Origin: Parafilimonas sp.
GTDB taxonomy: Bacteria; Bacteroidota; Bacteroidia; Chitinophagales; Chitinophagaceae
NCBI GenBank assembly: GCA_017856455.1
Contig: JAFMEZ010000009.1
Location: 1 to 53,069 of the forward strand
DNA: 53,069 nt
Direction: 5' to 3'
This document shows positions 16,687 to 25,750 of this stretch, one piece after another. The notes under the pieces were generated by a model. The model ran no database searches. It saw only the letters and a list, made by a program, of their open reading frames with translations, and had not been told where the DNA came from. How positions within the stretch are numbered: the stretch's first letter is position 1; every line of letters starts with the position of its first letter. Position numbers and translations under genes: made by a program.

Positions 16687-16694
16687 CAAAATTA
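16687..16694 (-). promoter_or_regulatory. Promoter -7 element of ffh
   Basis: The minus strand reads TAATTTTG, an exact TAnnTTTG match 40 bp upstream of the ffh ATG. No convincing -33 element at 19-21 bp. Confidence 0.45.
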
Positions 16695-16970
16695 AGCATT
16701 AGCAAGCGGTGAACAGCAGCAATTAGTATCATTCTACAATAGCGAGATTATCCAAGAATATGTTAAATCAGCAGCAATGTTGTCATTTTTTTATCAGAAA
16801 CCAATGCAAAGTGCTGATATTCATTATTTTGCCCCTTGCAGTTTTGCATGGGGATAACCCCGTTGAAAAAGTTGGAAAGAAAGACTAAATTATATTTTTT
16901 CAATTCCGATATTTTTTTATCATTGCAAGGTGCACGGATTTGTAGATGTAATGTGATCAATTAAATATTC
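16695..16970 (+). other. Intergenic region between divergent ffh and START-like genes; alternative hairpins
   Basis: This is most of the only gap longer than 300 bp (16647-16970). I see no credible gene, tRNA or SRP RNA. It contains CCCC (16832-16835), GGGG (16850-16853) and CCCC (16858-16861). The GGGG can pair back over a TGCA-GTTT-TGCA core or forward in GGGGATAACCCC. An ATCAGCA/TGCTGAT inverted repeat (16767-16773, 16812-16818) is also present. TTTG at 16939-16942 may be a -33 element for the gene at 16971, but the matching -7 is poor. Confidence 0.4.
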
Positions 16971-17348
16971 ATGAGTAAACAATTATTTTCCGTAGAGTAC
17001 CCAGTAAGATGCTCCCCTAACATTTTATTTGAATTTCTTTCTACTCCAGCAGGCTTGCAGGAGTGGTTTGCTGATAGAGTGGATGAAAGAGACAACATTT
17101 TTAGTTTTTCTTGGAACGGGTCAACCGACAAAGCAGAAGTCTTAGATGCTGAAGCTGATAAATTCATTCGTTACAGATGGCTCCATGCACCTAAAAACGA
17201 ATACTTCGAATTTGTTATTGAGAAAACTGAAGTGAGTGGTCAGACCATTTTGGTCATCAAAGATTTTGCAGAGAAAAAAGAGATTGCAGATCAAACCCGA
17301 CTTTGGGATGTGCAGGTACATGATCTTTTCCACAGGCTGGGAAATTAA
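16971..17348 (+). CDS. START-like (SRPBCC/AHSA1-related) domain protein
   Basis: A 125-aa protein with the helix-grip pattern of SRPBCC/START-like folds: an N-terminal strand (FSVEYPVRCSPNILFEFLST), GLQEWFADRVDERDNIFSF, and alternating beta strands such as KFIRYRWLHA and YFEFVIEKTE. A C-terminal helix (TRLWDVQVHDLFHRLGN) completes it. It has no signal peptide, so it is cytoplasmic and might bind a hydrophobic ligand. This family is conserved in Bacteroidota but uncharacterised. It is separated from the LptF/G-type permease gene by 2 bp (TAAGGATG), so translation is likely coupled, hinting at a link with lipid or LPS export. Confidence 0.8.
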   Translation: MSKQLFSVEYPVRCSPNILFEFLSTPAGLQEWFADRVDERDNIFSFSWNGSTDKAEVLDAEADKFIRYRWLHAPKNEYFEFVIEKTEVSGQTILVIKDFAEKKEIADQTRLWDVQVHDLFHRLGN

Positions 17349-17350
17349 GG

Positions 17351-18781
17351 ATGATCAAAAAACTTGATAGATTAATTCTTAAAGCATTTATTGGTCCATT
17401 TATCGCGACCTTTTTCATCACCTTGTTTGTGCTGGTGATGCAATTTTTCTGGAAGTATATAGACGACCTTGTTGGAAAAGGATTAGGTTTCGCTGACATT
17501 GCTGAATTAACGGCATATGTTTCTACTACCGTCATCCCTTATTCGCTGCCGATTTCTATTTTGATTTCTTCAATCATGACCTTTGGCAATTTGGGTGAAA
17601 GCTTTGAATTGGTTGCCATCAAGTCTTCCGGGATATCCTTAATGAGGTTCATGCGACCAATTCTGTTTGTTTCTTTCATACTCAGCATCATTGCATTTCT
17701 CATTTCTAATTATGTGATGCCGGTCGCAAATCTGAGATTCGCAACTATGCTATATGATATCAGGGTTTCAAAACCCGCTTTTGATATCAAAGAGGGGATT
17801 TTTTATGATAAAATTCCGGGCTATGCAATCAAAGTTGGAAAAAAAGAGAAGGACGGGAATGGCATCGCTAATATTATCATCTTTGAAAACCAATTTGTAT
17901 TGCAAGACAATATCATCATTGCAGAAAAAGGTAAAATGCATATTAGTGATGATAAAAAGTTTTTGGAGTTCGATCTCGAAAACGGATGGAGGTATCAAGA
18001 AAAAGGCGCATACAATACTACCGCAACAGATTACTACAGATTAGGGTTCAAAAAATATAAGAAGGTTTTTGACTTGAGCAGTTTTAATATGATGAAAACT
18101 CCAGACAGCCTTTTTCAAGGAAGTTATGATATGCTTAATGTAAAACAATTGCAACATGCAACTGACTCTATCAACAAAATATTGAATGAAATCAAATACA
18201 AAAGAATTCAAAAAGAAGTCAATACTTACTTTACATCATCAACAATATTTTTGAAAGGAGTGGATACTACATTTTTGAAAAAGATTCCAGCGAAAGCAAA
18301 AAACTATGGAGCTACTTTGCCGGATTCTGCAAAAACAATGGCTTATTCTAAAGCAGCTGATAAAATCAACTTGATCAAAAATGCATTGGATTTATTGGCA
18401 TATGATGACAAACAAAGAAATTATGACAAGAGGATGTACCATATTGCATGGCACAAAAAATTTGCTTTTTCATTTGCCTGCATCGTATTGTTCCTCATTG
18501 GAGCACCACTGGGCTCAATCATAAGAAAAGGTGGACTAGGCATGCCGCTCGTTGTAGCAGTAATATTTTTCATGATTTTTCATTTGCTGAACATGTTTGG
18601 TGAAAAATTTGTTAGACAGGAAATCATGTCTCCATTCTGGGGAATCTGGCTTTCATCACTTGCTTTATTACCAATAGGTATATTTTTGGTCATAAAGGCA
18701 ATGAATGATTCACAATTGTTCAACAATGAATTTTACTTCAGATTCTTTAAATCATTCAAATCTATGCTTAGAAAAAAATAA
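17351..18781 (+). CDS. LptF/LptG (YjgP/YjgQ) family permease
   Basis: Inner-membrane permease of the Lpt machinery that extracts lipopolysaccharide for transport to the outer membrane, 476 aa. It has the standard layout: three N-terminal helices (KKLDRLILKAFIGPFIATFF at the start, helices to about residue 125), a large periplasmic domain (~130-370), and three C-terminal helices after WHKKFAFSFACIVLFLIGAPLG. The LptG-like signature GAPLGSIIRKGGLGMPLVVA is present. The periplasmic domain is longer than in E. coli LptF (366 aa), as usual for Bacteroidota. Whether it acts as LptF or LptG cannot be decided; the partner and LptB are not in the window. Confidence 0.92.
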   Translation: MIKKLDRLILKAFIGPFIATFFITLFVLVMQFFWKYIDDLVGKGLGFADIAELTAYVSTTVIPYSLPISILISSIMTFGNLGESFELVAIKSSGISLMRFMRPILFVSFILSIIAFLISNYVMPVANLRFATMLYDIRVSKPAFDIKEGIFYDKIPGYAIKVGKKEKDGNGIANIIIFENQFVLQDNIIIAEKGKMHISDDKKFLEFDLENGWRYQEKGAYNTTATDYYRLGFKKYKKVFDLSSFNMMKTPDSLFQGSYDMLNVKQLQHATDSINKILNEIKYKRIQKEVNTYFTSSTIFLKGVDTTFLKKIPAKAKNYGATLPDSAKTMAYSKAADKINLIKNALDLLAYDDKQRNYDKRMYHIAWHKKFAFSFACIVLFLIGAPLGSIIRKGGLGMPLVVAVIFFMIFHLLNMFGEKFVRQEIMSPFWGIWLSSLALLPIGIFLVIKAMNDSQLFNNEFYFRFFKSFKSMLRKK

Positions 18782-18805
18782 ATCCATTCAATAAAACTTT
18801 GACAT

Positions 18806-19531
18806 ATGAAACATAATCATGAAAGAAGAAAATTTATTCAACAGTCAATAAGTGCTGGAATAGCCATTGGAGCAACTACATTTATTCCAGAAGTATTAAA
18901 AGGTCATGAAATCCAGACTACCCCATTTACTCAAACTCCATTATCATACGGATTCAATGCACTAGAACCGCATATCGATGCGTTAACAATGGAAATTCAT
19001 TACACCAAACATGCAGCAGCGTACACAAAGAACCTGAACGATGCAGCAATTGCAGAATTTAAAGGTGCTAATATTTCCATTGAAGATGCCCTAAAAAATA
19101 TTTCTCTGTATAGTGCAAAACTCAGAAACAATGGAGGCGGACACTTTAACCATGAATTTTTCTGGAAAAGCATGATGCCAAATGCACCACAATTACAGGA
19201 AGGCAAATTAAAAGATGCAATCATCAGCACGTTCAATAGCCTTGAAAATTTCAAAGCCAAACTCTCTGATGCTGCAATGACAAGATTTGGAAGTGGATGG
19301 GCCTGGCTATATATTGATGATAAAAAACTTTTACAAATTGGTTCAACTCCCAATCAAGACAACCCATTGATGGATGTATCTTCTATAAAAGGGATTCCTC
19401 TTTTGGGCTTGGATGTATGGGAGCATGCTTATTATTTGAAATACCAAAACAGAAGAGCAGAGTATGTTAACAATTGGTTTAATTTGATCAATTGGAAACA
19501 AGTAGAAGAACGTATGACAAATAGTAGATAA
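18806..19531 (+). CDS. sodA: Tat-exported Mn-type superoxide dismutase
   Basis: Fe/Mn superoxide dismutase, 241 aa, about 35 residues longer than cytosolic enzymes because of an N-terminal Tat signal (ERRKFIQQSISAGIAIGATTF). Metal ligands are visible: His in MEIHYTKHAAAY, His in HFNHEFFW, and Asp and His in DVWEHAYYLKYQNRRAEYV. The Gly before the second His segment (GGGHFNH) and the Gln in NQDNPLM follow the Mn-type pattern rather than FeSOD; metal choice is inferred. It is predicted to be periplasmic. It lies 24 bp after the permease gene, preceded by AAACTTTG, a weak -7 element. Confidence 0.92.
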   Translation: MKHNHERRKFIQQSISAGIAIGATTFIPEVLKGHEIQTTPFTQTPLSYGFNALEPHIDALTMEIHYTKHAAAYTKNLNDAAIAEFKGANISIEDALKNISLYSAKLRNNGGGHFNHEFFWKSMMPNAPQLQEGKLKDAIISTFNSLENFKAKLSDAAMTRFGSGWAWLYIDDKKLLQIGSTPNQDNPLMDVSSIKGIPLLGLDVWEHAYYLKYQNRRAEYVNNWFNLINWKQVEERMTNSR

Positions 19532-19537
19532 AAAAAA

Positions 19538-19577
19538 TCAGCCTTTGTGGCATCCTTGAAAGATGTACAAAGGCTGA
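19538..19577. terminator. Hairpin after sodA, T-run only on the minus strand
   Basis: A perfect 11-bp inverted repeat, TCAGCCTTTGT (19538-19548) and ACAAAGGCTGA (19567-19577), with an inner CATC/GATG pairing. Seven A residues precede it, so the T-run follows the hairpin only in the minus-strand RNA. On the plus strand it comes 6 bp after the sodA stop with no T-run. It may cap sodA mRNA or stop antisense transcription. Confidence 0.55.
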
Positions 19578-19688
19578 ATATGACACGCAATCGTAGACCA
19601 AATATAGTCAGGTTTTTCACTTAATTAAATTTTTTAGTAAAAATTTTCCTTAATCTATTGTGTAATATTTACACATAAAACTGTCCTC

Positions 19689-21050
19689 ATGAAGCATTTT
19701 TTCGAAGAAAACAAAGAGAGATTTTTAAGTGAGTTGTTAGCATTGTTGCGTATTCCGTCAGTCAGCGCAAGCAGCAATCATAAAAAAGACATGATTGATT
19801 GTGCAGAAGCAGTCAAAAATAGTTTAATAGCTGCAGGTGCAGACAGCGCAAGTGTTTATACAACAAAGGGACATCCGATTGTATATGCAGAAAAAATCAT
19901 TGACCCCTCTCTTCCAACCGTTTTAGTCTATGGCCATTATGATGTACAACCTGCCGATCCATTGGAATTGTGGGAAACAAATCCTTTTGAGCCAAGCATT
20001 AGAGATGGAAAAATATTTGCCAGAGGTGCATGTGATGACAAGGGTCAATTTTTTATGCATGTAAAGGCACTGGAATTAATGACAAAAAATGATGCATTAA
20101 AAACAAATATTAAATTCTGTATTGAGGGTGAAGAAGAAATTGGATCCCCTAACCTTGCAACCTTTGTTGTTGAGAACAAGCATTTGCTTGCATGTGATGT
20201 TATATTGATCAGCGACACCGCAATGATCAGCTTGGAAAATCCATCTATAGCATCAGGTATGCGTGGACTAAGTTATATTGAAGTTGAAGTAACCGGACCA
20301 AATAGAGATCTTCACAGTGGTGTATATGGAGGTGCAGTTGCCAATCCAGTAACCATACTTGCAAAAATGATTGCTTCTTGTCACGATGAAAATAATCACA
20401 TCACCATCCCCGGATTTTACGATGATGTTTTGGAAGCTACAAGTGAAGAAAGAGCATTATTGGCGAAGGCACCTTTTGATGAAAATGAATACATCAAAGA
20501 TCTAGGCATTGAAACGGTATATGGTGAAAAAGGATTTTCTACCAGAGAAAGAACCGGTATTCGTCCAACGCTTGAAGTAAACGGCATTTGGGGAGGATAC
20601 ACAGGTGAAGGCTCAAAGACTGTACTTCCATCAAAAGCTACAGCAAAGATTTCTGCAAGATTGGTCCCCAATCAATCATCCCAAAAAATCACCTCCATAC
20701 TGCTCAATTACTTTCAAAAAATTGCACCAAAAGGTGTAACTGTTAGCGCAACTGAACACCATGGAGGCGAACCCTACCTTACTCCAATTGATTCTATTGC
20801 ATATAAAGCCGCTGCAAAAGCAATTGAAAAATCATTCGGAAAACAACCAGTACCAGTGAGAGAAGGAGGAAGTATTCCGATTTGCTCACTTTTTGAAAAA
20901 GAGTTGGGTGTAAAAATTGTCTTTATGGGATTTGGATTGGACAGCGATAATCTCCATTCACCCAATGAGAAATATGATATTGCCAATTATTATAAAGGAA
21001 TAGAAACCATTCCTTACTTTCATCAATATTTTGCTGAACTAAGCAAATAA
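19689..21050 (+). CDS. M20/M28-family dipeptidase (CNDP-like metallopeptidase)
   Basis: Cytoplasmic zinc dipeptidase, 453 aa, of the M20 family that includes carnosinase-like CNDP and PepV. First metal ligands are in VYGHYDVQPADP (His) and ARGACDDKGQFFMH (Asp); the catalytic Glu pair is in IEGEEEIGSPN. A dimerisation (lid) domain occupies about residues 185-340 (SGMRGLSYIEVEVTGPNRDL, HSGVYGG), and the final ligand is in DSDNLHSPNEKY. It has no signal peptide. The natural dipeptide is not known. It is followed after 1 bp by the S4-domain gene. Confidence 0.93.
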   Translation: MKHFFEENKERFLSELLALLRIPSVSASSNHKKDMIDCAEAVKNSLIAAGADSASVYTTKGHPIVYAEKIIDPSLPTVLVYGHYDVQPADPLELWETNPFEPSIRDGKIFARGACDDKGQFFMHVKALELMTKNDALKTNIKFCIEGEEEIGSPNLATFVVENKHLLACDVILISDTAMISLENPSIASGMRGLSYIEVEVTGPNRDLHSGVYGGAVANPVTILAKMIASCHDENNHITIPGFYDDVLEATSEERALLAKAPFDENEYIKDLGIETVYGEKGFSTRERTGIRPTLEVNGIWGGYTGEGSKTVLPSKATAKISARLVPNQSSQKITSILLNYFQKIAPKGVTVSATEHHGGEPYLTPIDSIAYKAAAKAIEKSFGKQPVPVREGGSIPICSLFEKELGVKIVFMGFGLDSDNLHSPNEKYDIANYYKGIETIPYFHQYFAELSK

Positions 21051-21051
21051 A

Positions 21052-21438
21052 ATGGAAAAAGAAAAACTCAGGTTGGATAAATACCTCTGGGCCATCAGAA
21101 TTTTTAAAACGAGGTCTATCGCTGCTGTTGCATGTGATAAAGGAAGAATTAAAATGAACGGTGAAGCTGTGAAAGCATCTCGAATTGTAAAAATCGATGA
21201 TGTCTATGAAATAAAGACAGAGGAGAAGCGATGGGTCATTAAAGTAAAAGGACTGCTTCCAAAAAGAGTTCAATACAAAGAAGCAATAGAATTTTACGAA
21301 GATCTTACACCCCCTGAAGAGAAAGAAAGAATTGCATTTCAGGCAGCTAGTTTTTACTCAGGAAAGCGACTTTCAAAAATAGGTCGACCAACAAAGAAAG
21401 AACGAAGAGATTTGGACGACTTCACGGAAAACATTTGA
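21052..21438 (+). CDS. hslR: S4-domain RNA-binding protein (Hsp15-like)
   Basis: A 128-aa protein with an N-terminal S4 domain: [40 protein letters not shown]. In E. coli the homologue Hsp15 binds 50S subunits carrying stalled nascent chains. The C-terminus is charged ([14 protein letters not shown]), typical of the family. The ATG follows the peptidase stop by 1 bp, so it is translated from the same message; trmD follows 16 bp later but with a possible promoter of its own. The symbol is by homology. Confidence 0.85.
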   Translation: MEKEKLRLDKYLWAIRIFKTRSIAAVACDKGRIKMNGEAVKASRIVKIDDVYEIKTEEKRWVIKVKGLLPKRVQYKEAIEFYEDLTPPEEKERIAFQAASFYSGKRLSKIGRPTKKERRDLDDFTENI

Positions 21439-21441
21439 GCG

Positions 21442-21449
21442 TAACTTTA
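21442..21449 (+). promoter_or_regulatory. Possible -7 element of trmD
   Basis: TAACTTTA (TAnnTTTG with the last base changed) ends 5 bp before the trmD ATG, in the 16-bp gap after the S4 gene. It repeats the short-spacing arrangement of hisS and rlmN. Confidence 0.35.
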
Positions 21450-21454
21450 TACAC

Positions 21455-22135
21455 ATGAACATACATATCCTCAGTGTCATTCCTGAATTGATTGAAAGCA
21501 CATTCTCTCACTCCATCATGAAGAGAGCTGCAGATAAAGGATTACTGCAAGTCAAGCTTCATCATTTAAGGAACTGGGCTGTAAATGAATACGGTATGGT
21601 TGATGATTACCAATTTGGAGGAGGTGCTGGAATGGTGATGATGTGTGAACCACTCGTTAAAGCAATTGAAGAACTCAACGCAATACACTCGTTTGATGAA
21701 ATCATTTATCTAACTCCAGATGGAGAAAGATTTAATCAGGGAATAGCAAATGGACTATCATTAAAAAAATCACTTCTGTTTATATGTGGACATTATAAAG
21801 GAATTGATCAGAGGGTTAGAGATCATTTTATTACTAAAGAAATTTCTATTGGGGATTATGTATTGAGTGGAGGTGAATTGGCAGCAGCCGTTATTGTTGA
21901 TGCTGTTGGGAGATTGATTCCAGGAGTATTAAATGATGAAACCTCGGCATTGTTTGACTCATTCCAAGACAACTTATTGGCGCCACCTGTATATACAAGG
22001 CCTGAAGATTTTCGAGGATGGAAAGTACCCCCTGTTTTAATGAGTGGAGACCACAGAAAAATTGCAGAATGGCGTAATGAGGAAGCCTTGAAAAGAACGC
22101 AAGAGAAAAGACCAGACTTGCTAAATGAAGATTAA
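21455..22135 (+). CDS. trmD: tRNA (guanine37-N1)-methyltransferase
   Basis: SPOUT-class enzyme that methylates G37 of tRNAs reading CNN codons, preventing +1 frameshifts. The 226-aa protein has [28 protein letters not shown], the trefoil-knot SAM-binding segment [11 protein letters not shown] and [14 protein letters not shown], and the C-terminal [14 protein letters not shown]. In most bacteria trmD lies in the rpsP-rimM-trmD-rplS operon; here it is detached from rpsP-rimM. Its stop overlaps the stop of the convergent acyltransferase gene by 4 bp. Confidence 0.97.
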   Translation: MNIHILSVIPELIESTFSHSIMKRAADKGLLQVKLHHLRNWAVNEYGMVDDYQFGGGAGMVMMCEPLVKAIEELNAIHSFDEIIYLTPDGERFNQGIANGLSLKKSLLFICGHYKGIDQRVRDHFITKEISIGDYVLSGGELAAAVIVDAVGRLIPGVLNDETSALFDSFQDNLLAPPVYTRPEDFRGWKVPPVLMSGDHRKIAEWRNEEALKRTQEKRPDLLNED

Positions 22136-23385
22136 TTAAGAATTTGATTGCGCAAAGAAAATAATTCAAAGAACAAATCTGGATTTTCGTTTTTTAATTT
22201 TCTTGCACGTAAAGTAGCTGCAAGATCTTTATAATCATATTCCCATTTTAATGTAAAATATGCAATGACAGGCATGCAAAAAATTGAGAGTGTAAGTATG
22301 CTAGAATGAAACACATTAGACAATACCAGCGCACTTATCCACCATATCAAACAAACAAAAGCCAGCACTCCAGCAGTTACACTTGTATAAAAGTCAATTC
22401 TGGTTACAGTTTTATCAGCAATCCATTTGGTAATTCTACCGGGCAAAAACCAAAACAACTTACCTATTACAAAAATCTCTATGGTGGCAATTAAATTCAA
22501 TAAAGTAGGACCTAATAAAACTGGGTTTTTTGAAAATGCCCGATCATTGATTTGATAGCTTGTAAGCAAGTTTTGATATCGATTGATTACAACTGAATAA
22601 TCATGATAAAGTAGATCTGATTTTTCATCAATCTTATTACAAATAGCTCTTGCCTTTTCAAAAAATACCGATGGATTATCCAGACAATCATTATATGCAA
22701 GTCGTAATACCTGCTCCACTAACAAAGTTCTATTACCATCTTTTACATGGATGATATTTCTTTCAAAAAAAGGCAATAGATCAGATGTGAGTTGCGAAAC
22801 TGCCTTTGCAGGAAGTTCATGGTATACGTTTTTATACGGATTGAGTTGCAAGCTATCTCCAACGCTTATATATAAATCCGATTTAATGCCATGAAATGAA
22901 TAATTGATTGCAATTGACTGAATACTTAGATCATCTCCTCCCACATCTTCAAATGCAGTTTGCAGTGCAACACGTGCTGCACCTTTTTTCATGGGCTCAA
23001 TTTTCTTTGAAAGCCTGCTAAATCCTTCAGGAAAAATCAACAATAAATGACCTTTCTGAAGCAATTGCTTCCCCCTTTCAAATGTTGCAAAATTTTTTCC
23101 AACATTTTCCATTCCATGATCTCTACTGAAAATGGGAATCATGTGCAACCATGTAAAAATTTTATAAACGATGGGATGCTTGAATATATCACCCCGTACA
23201 TAAAAGTGAACATTTCGTTTTAAAAACACAGCTAGTACCATAGCATCCAAAAACGAAGCGGGATGATTGGCAACCAAAATAGATGGTTTTTGGGGATCTA
23301 TTTTTTCCAAGCCAATAACATCTATTCTTCTAAAATAGATCTTAAAGGTTATCCACATCAACACCCAAGCAAAACGATATAGCAT
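22132..23385 (-). CDS. 1-acyl-sn-glycerol-3-phosphate acyltransferase-like protein
   Basis: PlsC-superfamily acyltransferase, 417 aa. The catalytic motif [12 protein letters not shown] (HxxxxD, His41 to Asp47) is near the N-terminus and LIFPEGFSR near residue 118. After the ~200-residue PlsC domain there is a helical segment and about four hydrophobic stretches (residues ~285-375), so it is an integral inner-membrane protein longer than typical PlsC (~240 aa). It resembles the long Bacteroidota 'phospholipid/glycerol acyltransferase' group; the exact acceptor is unclear. It converges on trmD with a 4-bp stop overlap and is divergent from the DUF5916 gene. Confidence 0.88.
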   Translation of the reverse strand: MLYRFAWVLMWITFKIYFRRIDVIGLEKIDPQKPSILVANHPASFLDAMVLAVFLKRNVHFYVRGDIFKHPIVYKIFTWLHMIPIFSRDHGMENVGKNFATFERGKQLLQKGHLLLIFPEGFSRLSKKIEPMKKGAARVALQTAFEDVGGDDLSIQSIAINYSFHGIKSDLYISVGDSLQLNPYKNVYHELPAKAVSQLTSDLLPFFERNIIHVKDGNRTLLVEQVLRLAYNDCLDNPSVFFEKARAICNKIDEKSDLLYHDYSVVINRYQNLLTSYQINDRAFSKNPVLLGPTLLNLIATIEIFVIGKLFWFLPGRITKWIADKTVTRIDFYTSVTAGVLAFVCLIWWISALVLSNVFHSSILTLSIFCMPVIAYFTLKWEYDYKDLAATLRARKLKNENPDLFFELFSLRNQILN

Positions 23386-23465
23386 ACATCAAGATAAGGA
23401 ATCATTCCATTCATCCTTAAATAAGTACTTATAAAAAAATTGACTTAACAATCAACGATAATCAC

Positions 23466-23473
23466 GAATTTTG
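23466..23473 (+). promoter_or_regulatory. Possible -7 element of the DUF5916 gene
   Basis: GAATTTTG resembles TAnnTTTG (first base off) and ends 9 bp before the ATG at 23483. Confidence 0.3.
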
Positions 23474-23482
23474 CCATATCTA

Positions 23483-25693
23483 ATGCGCACCCCTTTTATT
23501 TTGACAATCATCTGTGCTCTTCTGTATACAAATCTTACAGAAGCCCAAGATCCTTCGAATTTTCAGGAGCAGTTTCAAGTCAATATCAAAAAATCAGTTT
23601 CCAACATCAAAATCGATGGATTGCTGAATGAACAAACCTGGGAGTCGGCAGGAGTAGCAAAAGATTTCCACATGAAATGGCCCACAGATATCGGCCGACC
23701 AAAAAGATCAACCTTGGTAAAAATCTCCTACGATGATACCTATTTGTATTTTGGAATTATAGCTAGAGACACCAATTATTATATAGCCCAAACATTAAAA
23801 AGAGATAATGGATTATATGAAAGTGATGCCATTTCTATTGCAATAGATCCCATCAATAGAAAAACAAATGGATTTGTTTTCTCCATTACCCCATATAATG
23901 TGCAGACTGAGGATTTGGTAAATGCCGGACAAAGTGATATGGAAATGAACTTCAGTTGGGACAATAAATGGTATTCAGCAACAACAAGATATCCCGACCA
24001 CTGGATTGCAGAAATTGCTATTCCATTAAAAACATTAAGATTTGAAGCTGGAAAGAAAATTTGGGGATTGAATTTTTTAAGAGCAGATCTCAAGAACAAT
24101 GAGTATTCAAGTTGGACAGATATGCCCTTGAATTTTAATTTCTTTGATTTCGGCTATTCTGGTTCGTTAAGATGGGATGTTGGTCCATCCTCTCCAGGTG
24201 GAAACATCTCTTTCATTCCTTATACGACTGGAACATTGCAAAATGACACCAGTAACAACACAGCAAAAGGAAATGCTGGCTTTGATGCAAAAATTTCTTT
24301 AACCCCTTCTTTGAATTTAGACCTGACTTATAACCCTGATTTTTCTCAGATTGAAGTTGATCGACAGGTTACCAACCTCACTAGATTTGATATTTTCTTC
24401 CCAGAGAGACGAACATTCTTCCTGGAGAACAATGATCTTTTCTCAAACTTTGGAATCCCACCCATAAGACCTTTCTATTCTAGAACAATTGGACTTGATA
24501 AAAATGCAAATAAAATTCCCATTATCGGTGGAGCAAGACTTAGCGGGAATCTAACGCCAAAAACTAGAATTGGTTTGATGAGCATGCAAACAGGATCAAC
24601 CAACGATGCTTCATCTCAGAATTATTCTGCCTTTTCATTTAATCAGCAAGTACAGGCAAGATCTGTAGTAAGAGGATATTTTTTAAATAGACAGTCCACA
24701 CAACCAACAAAAGTTGAGGAGCCCATTGACATTTTTGGCAGAAACACTGGAATAGAATACAATTTTGTTGACAAAACAAGTAAATGGAATGCATGGACTG
24801 GTCATCATAGATCCTTTAAACCTGGCATAGAGGGAAATGAATTTTATATGAATGGAGGTGGAGGTTACTTGAGCAAAAGTCTCAATATTATAATCGACAT
24901 GGGTAGAATTACAGATAACTACTATGCCGATATGGGATTTATCAACAGAATTGTCAATTATGATGCATTACTTGATACCAGCATCAGAAAAGGATTTGAT
25001 CAGTTGTATAATGAAACGAGTTATACCTTTTTTCCAAAAACTGGCAAATTGAATCAGATCATGCTCAGGTTGGAAAGTTTTTTTACGAGTAATCTTAATA
25101 GAATTGGAAAAGAGCAAATGCAAGACTTTGAAATCCGGCTATTCTTTAAGAATACGTCAAATATGATTTTTCATTCGCATTTAAACAGGAATGAATTACC
25201 CTTCTATACCTCCTTTACCGATGCAACTCCAATTCCACCTGGAAAGTATTCAGCTCCATCTTTTGGATATACGTATAATACAGACAGTCGCAAAAAGATA
25301 TATTTGAAAACAGATTTGGAAGTTGGCAGATTTTTGAATGGTAAAATATTTCGATATGAAGTGTCTGCGACATATAGACTCCAACCACTAGGAAATTTTG
25401 TAATGAGCGTTCAAAATGCAAAACTTGAATTTCCTCATCCCTATGGGAAAAACAATCTCTTGCTCATTGCCCCTAGAGTTGAGATCAACTTTACGAATAA
25501 TTTATTCTGGACTACTTTTTTCCAGTATAACAATCAAAGAAACAATTTTAATATCAATAGCAGATTACAATGGCGCTTCAAACCAATGAGTGATATATTT
25601 CTTGTTTATACCGATAACTATTTCACTGACCCATTCATGAAAAACAAGAACCGTGCATTGGTTTTCAAAATGAATTATTGGCTTAACCTCTGA
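23483..25693 (+). CDS. DUF5916 / CBM9-like outer-membrane protein
   Basis: The 736-aa protein starts at the ATG at 23483; the TTG at 23471 belongs to the promoter region. The signal peptide MRTPFILTIICALLYTNLTEA is cleaved before Gln. Residues ~30-220 form a CBM9-like carbohydrate-binding-type beta sandwich (IKIDGLLNEQTWESA, VKISYDDTYLYFGI, GLYESDAISIAIDP). The rest contains alternating amphipathic strands ending in an aromatic terminal strand (LVFKMNYWLNL), as in outer-membrane beta barrels. DRQVTNLTRFDIFFPERRTF is characteristic of DUF5916 proteins. The function of this family is unknown; roles in glycan or peptide handling are speculation. It is followed by a GH109-like gene on the same strand. 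Confidence 0.85.
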   Translation: MRTPFILTIICALLYTNLTEAQDPSNFQEQFQVNIKKSVSNIKIDGLLNEQTWESAGVAKDFHMKWPTDIGRPKRSTLVKISYDDTYLYFGIIARDTNYYIAQTLKRDNGLYESDAISIAIDPINRKTNGFVFSITPYNVQTEDLVNAGQSDMEMNFSWDNKWYSATTRYPDHWIAEIAIPLKTLRFEAGKKIWGLNFLRADLKNNEYSSWTDMPLNFNFFDFGYSGSLRWDVGPSSPGGNISFIPYTTGTLQNDTSNNTAKGNAGFDAKISLTPSLNLDLTYNPDFSQIEVDRQVTNLTRFDIFFPERRTFFLENNDLFSNFGIPPIRPFYSRTIGLDKNANKIPIIGGARLSGNLTPKTRIGLMSMQTGSTNDASSQNYSAFSFNQQVQARSVVRGYFLNRQSTQPTKVEEPIDIFGRNTGIEYNFVDKTSKWNAWTGHHRSFKPGIEGNEFYMNGGGGYLSKSLNIIIDMGRITDNYYADMGFINRIVNYDALLDTSIRKGFDQLYNETSYTFFPKTGKLNQIMLRLESFFTSNLNRIGKEQMQDFEIRLFFKNTSNMIFHSHLNRNELPFYTSFTDATPIPPGKYSAPSFGYTYNTDSRKKIYLKTDLEVGRFLNGKIFRYEVSATYRLQPLGNFVMSVQNAKLEFPHPYGKNNLLLIAPRVEINFTNNLFWTTFFQYNNQRNNFNINSRLQWRFKPMSDIFLVYTDNYFTDPFMKNKNRALVFKMNYWLNL

Positions 25694-25713
25694 CGAGCGA
25701 TAAGTATTTATGA

Positions 25714-25721
25714 TAACTTTA
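25714..25721 (+). promoter_or_regulatory. Possible -7 element of the GH109-like gene
   Basis: TAACTTTA lies 29 bp upstream of the ATG at 25751. A 3-codon reading frame (ATGAATAACTAA, 25730-25741) lies between them and could be a leader artefact. Confidence 0.35.
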
Positions 25722-25750
25722 TTATCTTCATGAATAACTAAATCAACGTT

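Noticed and set aside
16763-16960. 65-codon minus-strand reading frame in the longest intergenic gap
   Set aside because: No recognisable domain, low-complexity AT-rich composition, and it would span the alternative hairpins; likely chance.
16695-16970. SRP RNA (ffs) next to ffh
   Set aside because: The conserved GGAAGG...AGCAGC tetraloop domain was not found; only a partial AGCAGCA string occurs.
25730-25741. Three-codon frame ATGAATAACTAA as a leader peptide for the GH109-like gene
   Set aside because: Too short to judge; it contains no run of regulatory codons and no attenuator hairpin.
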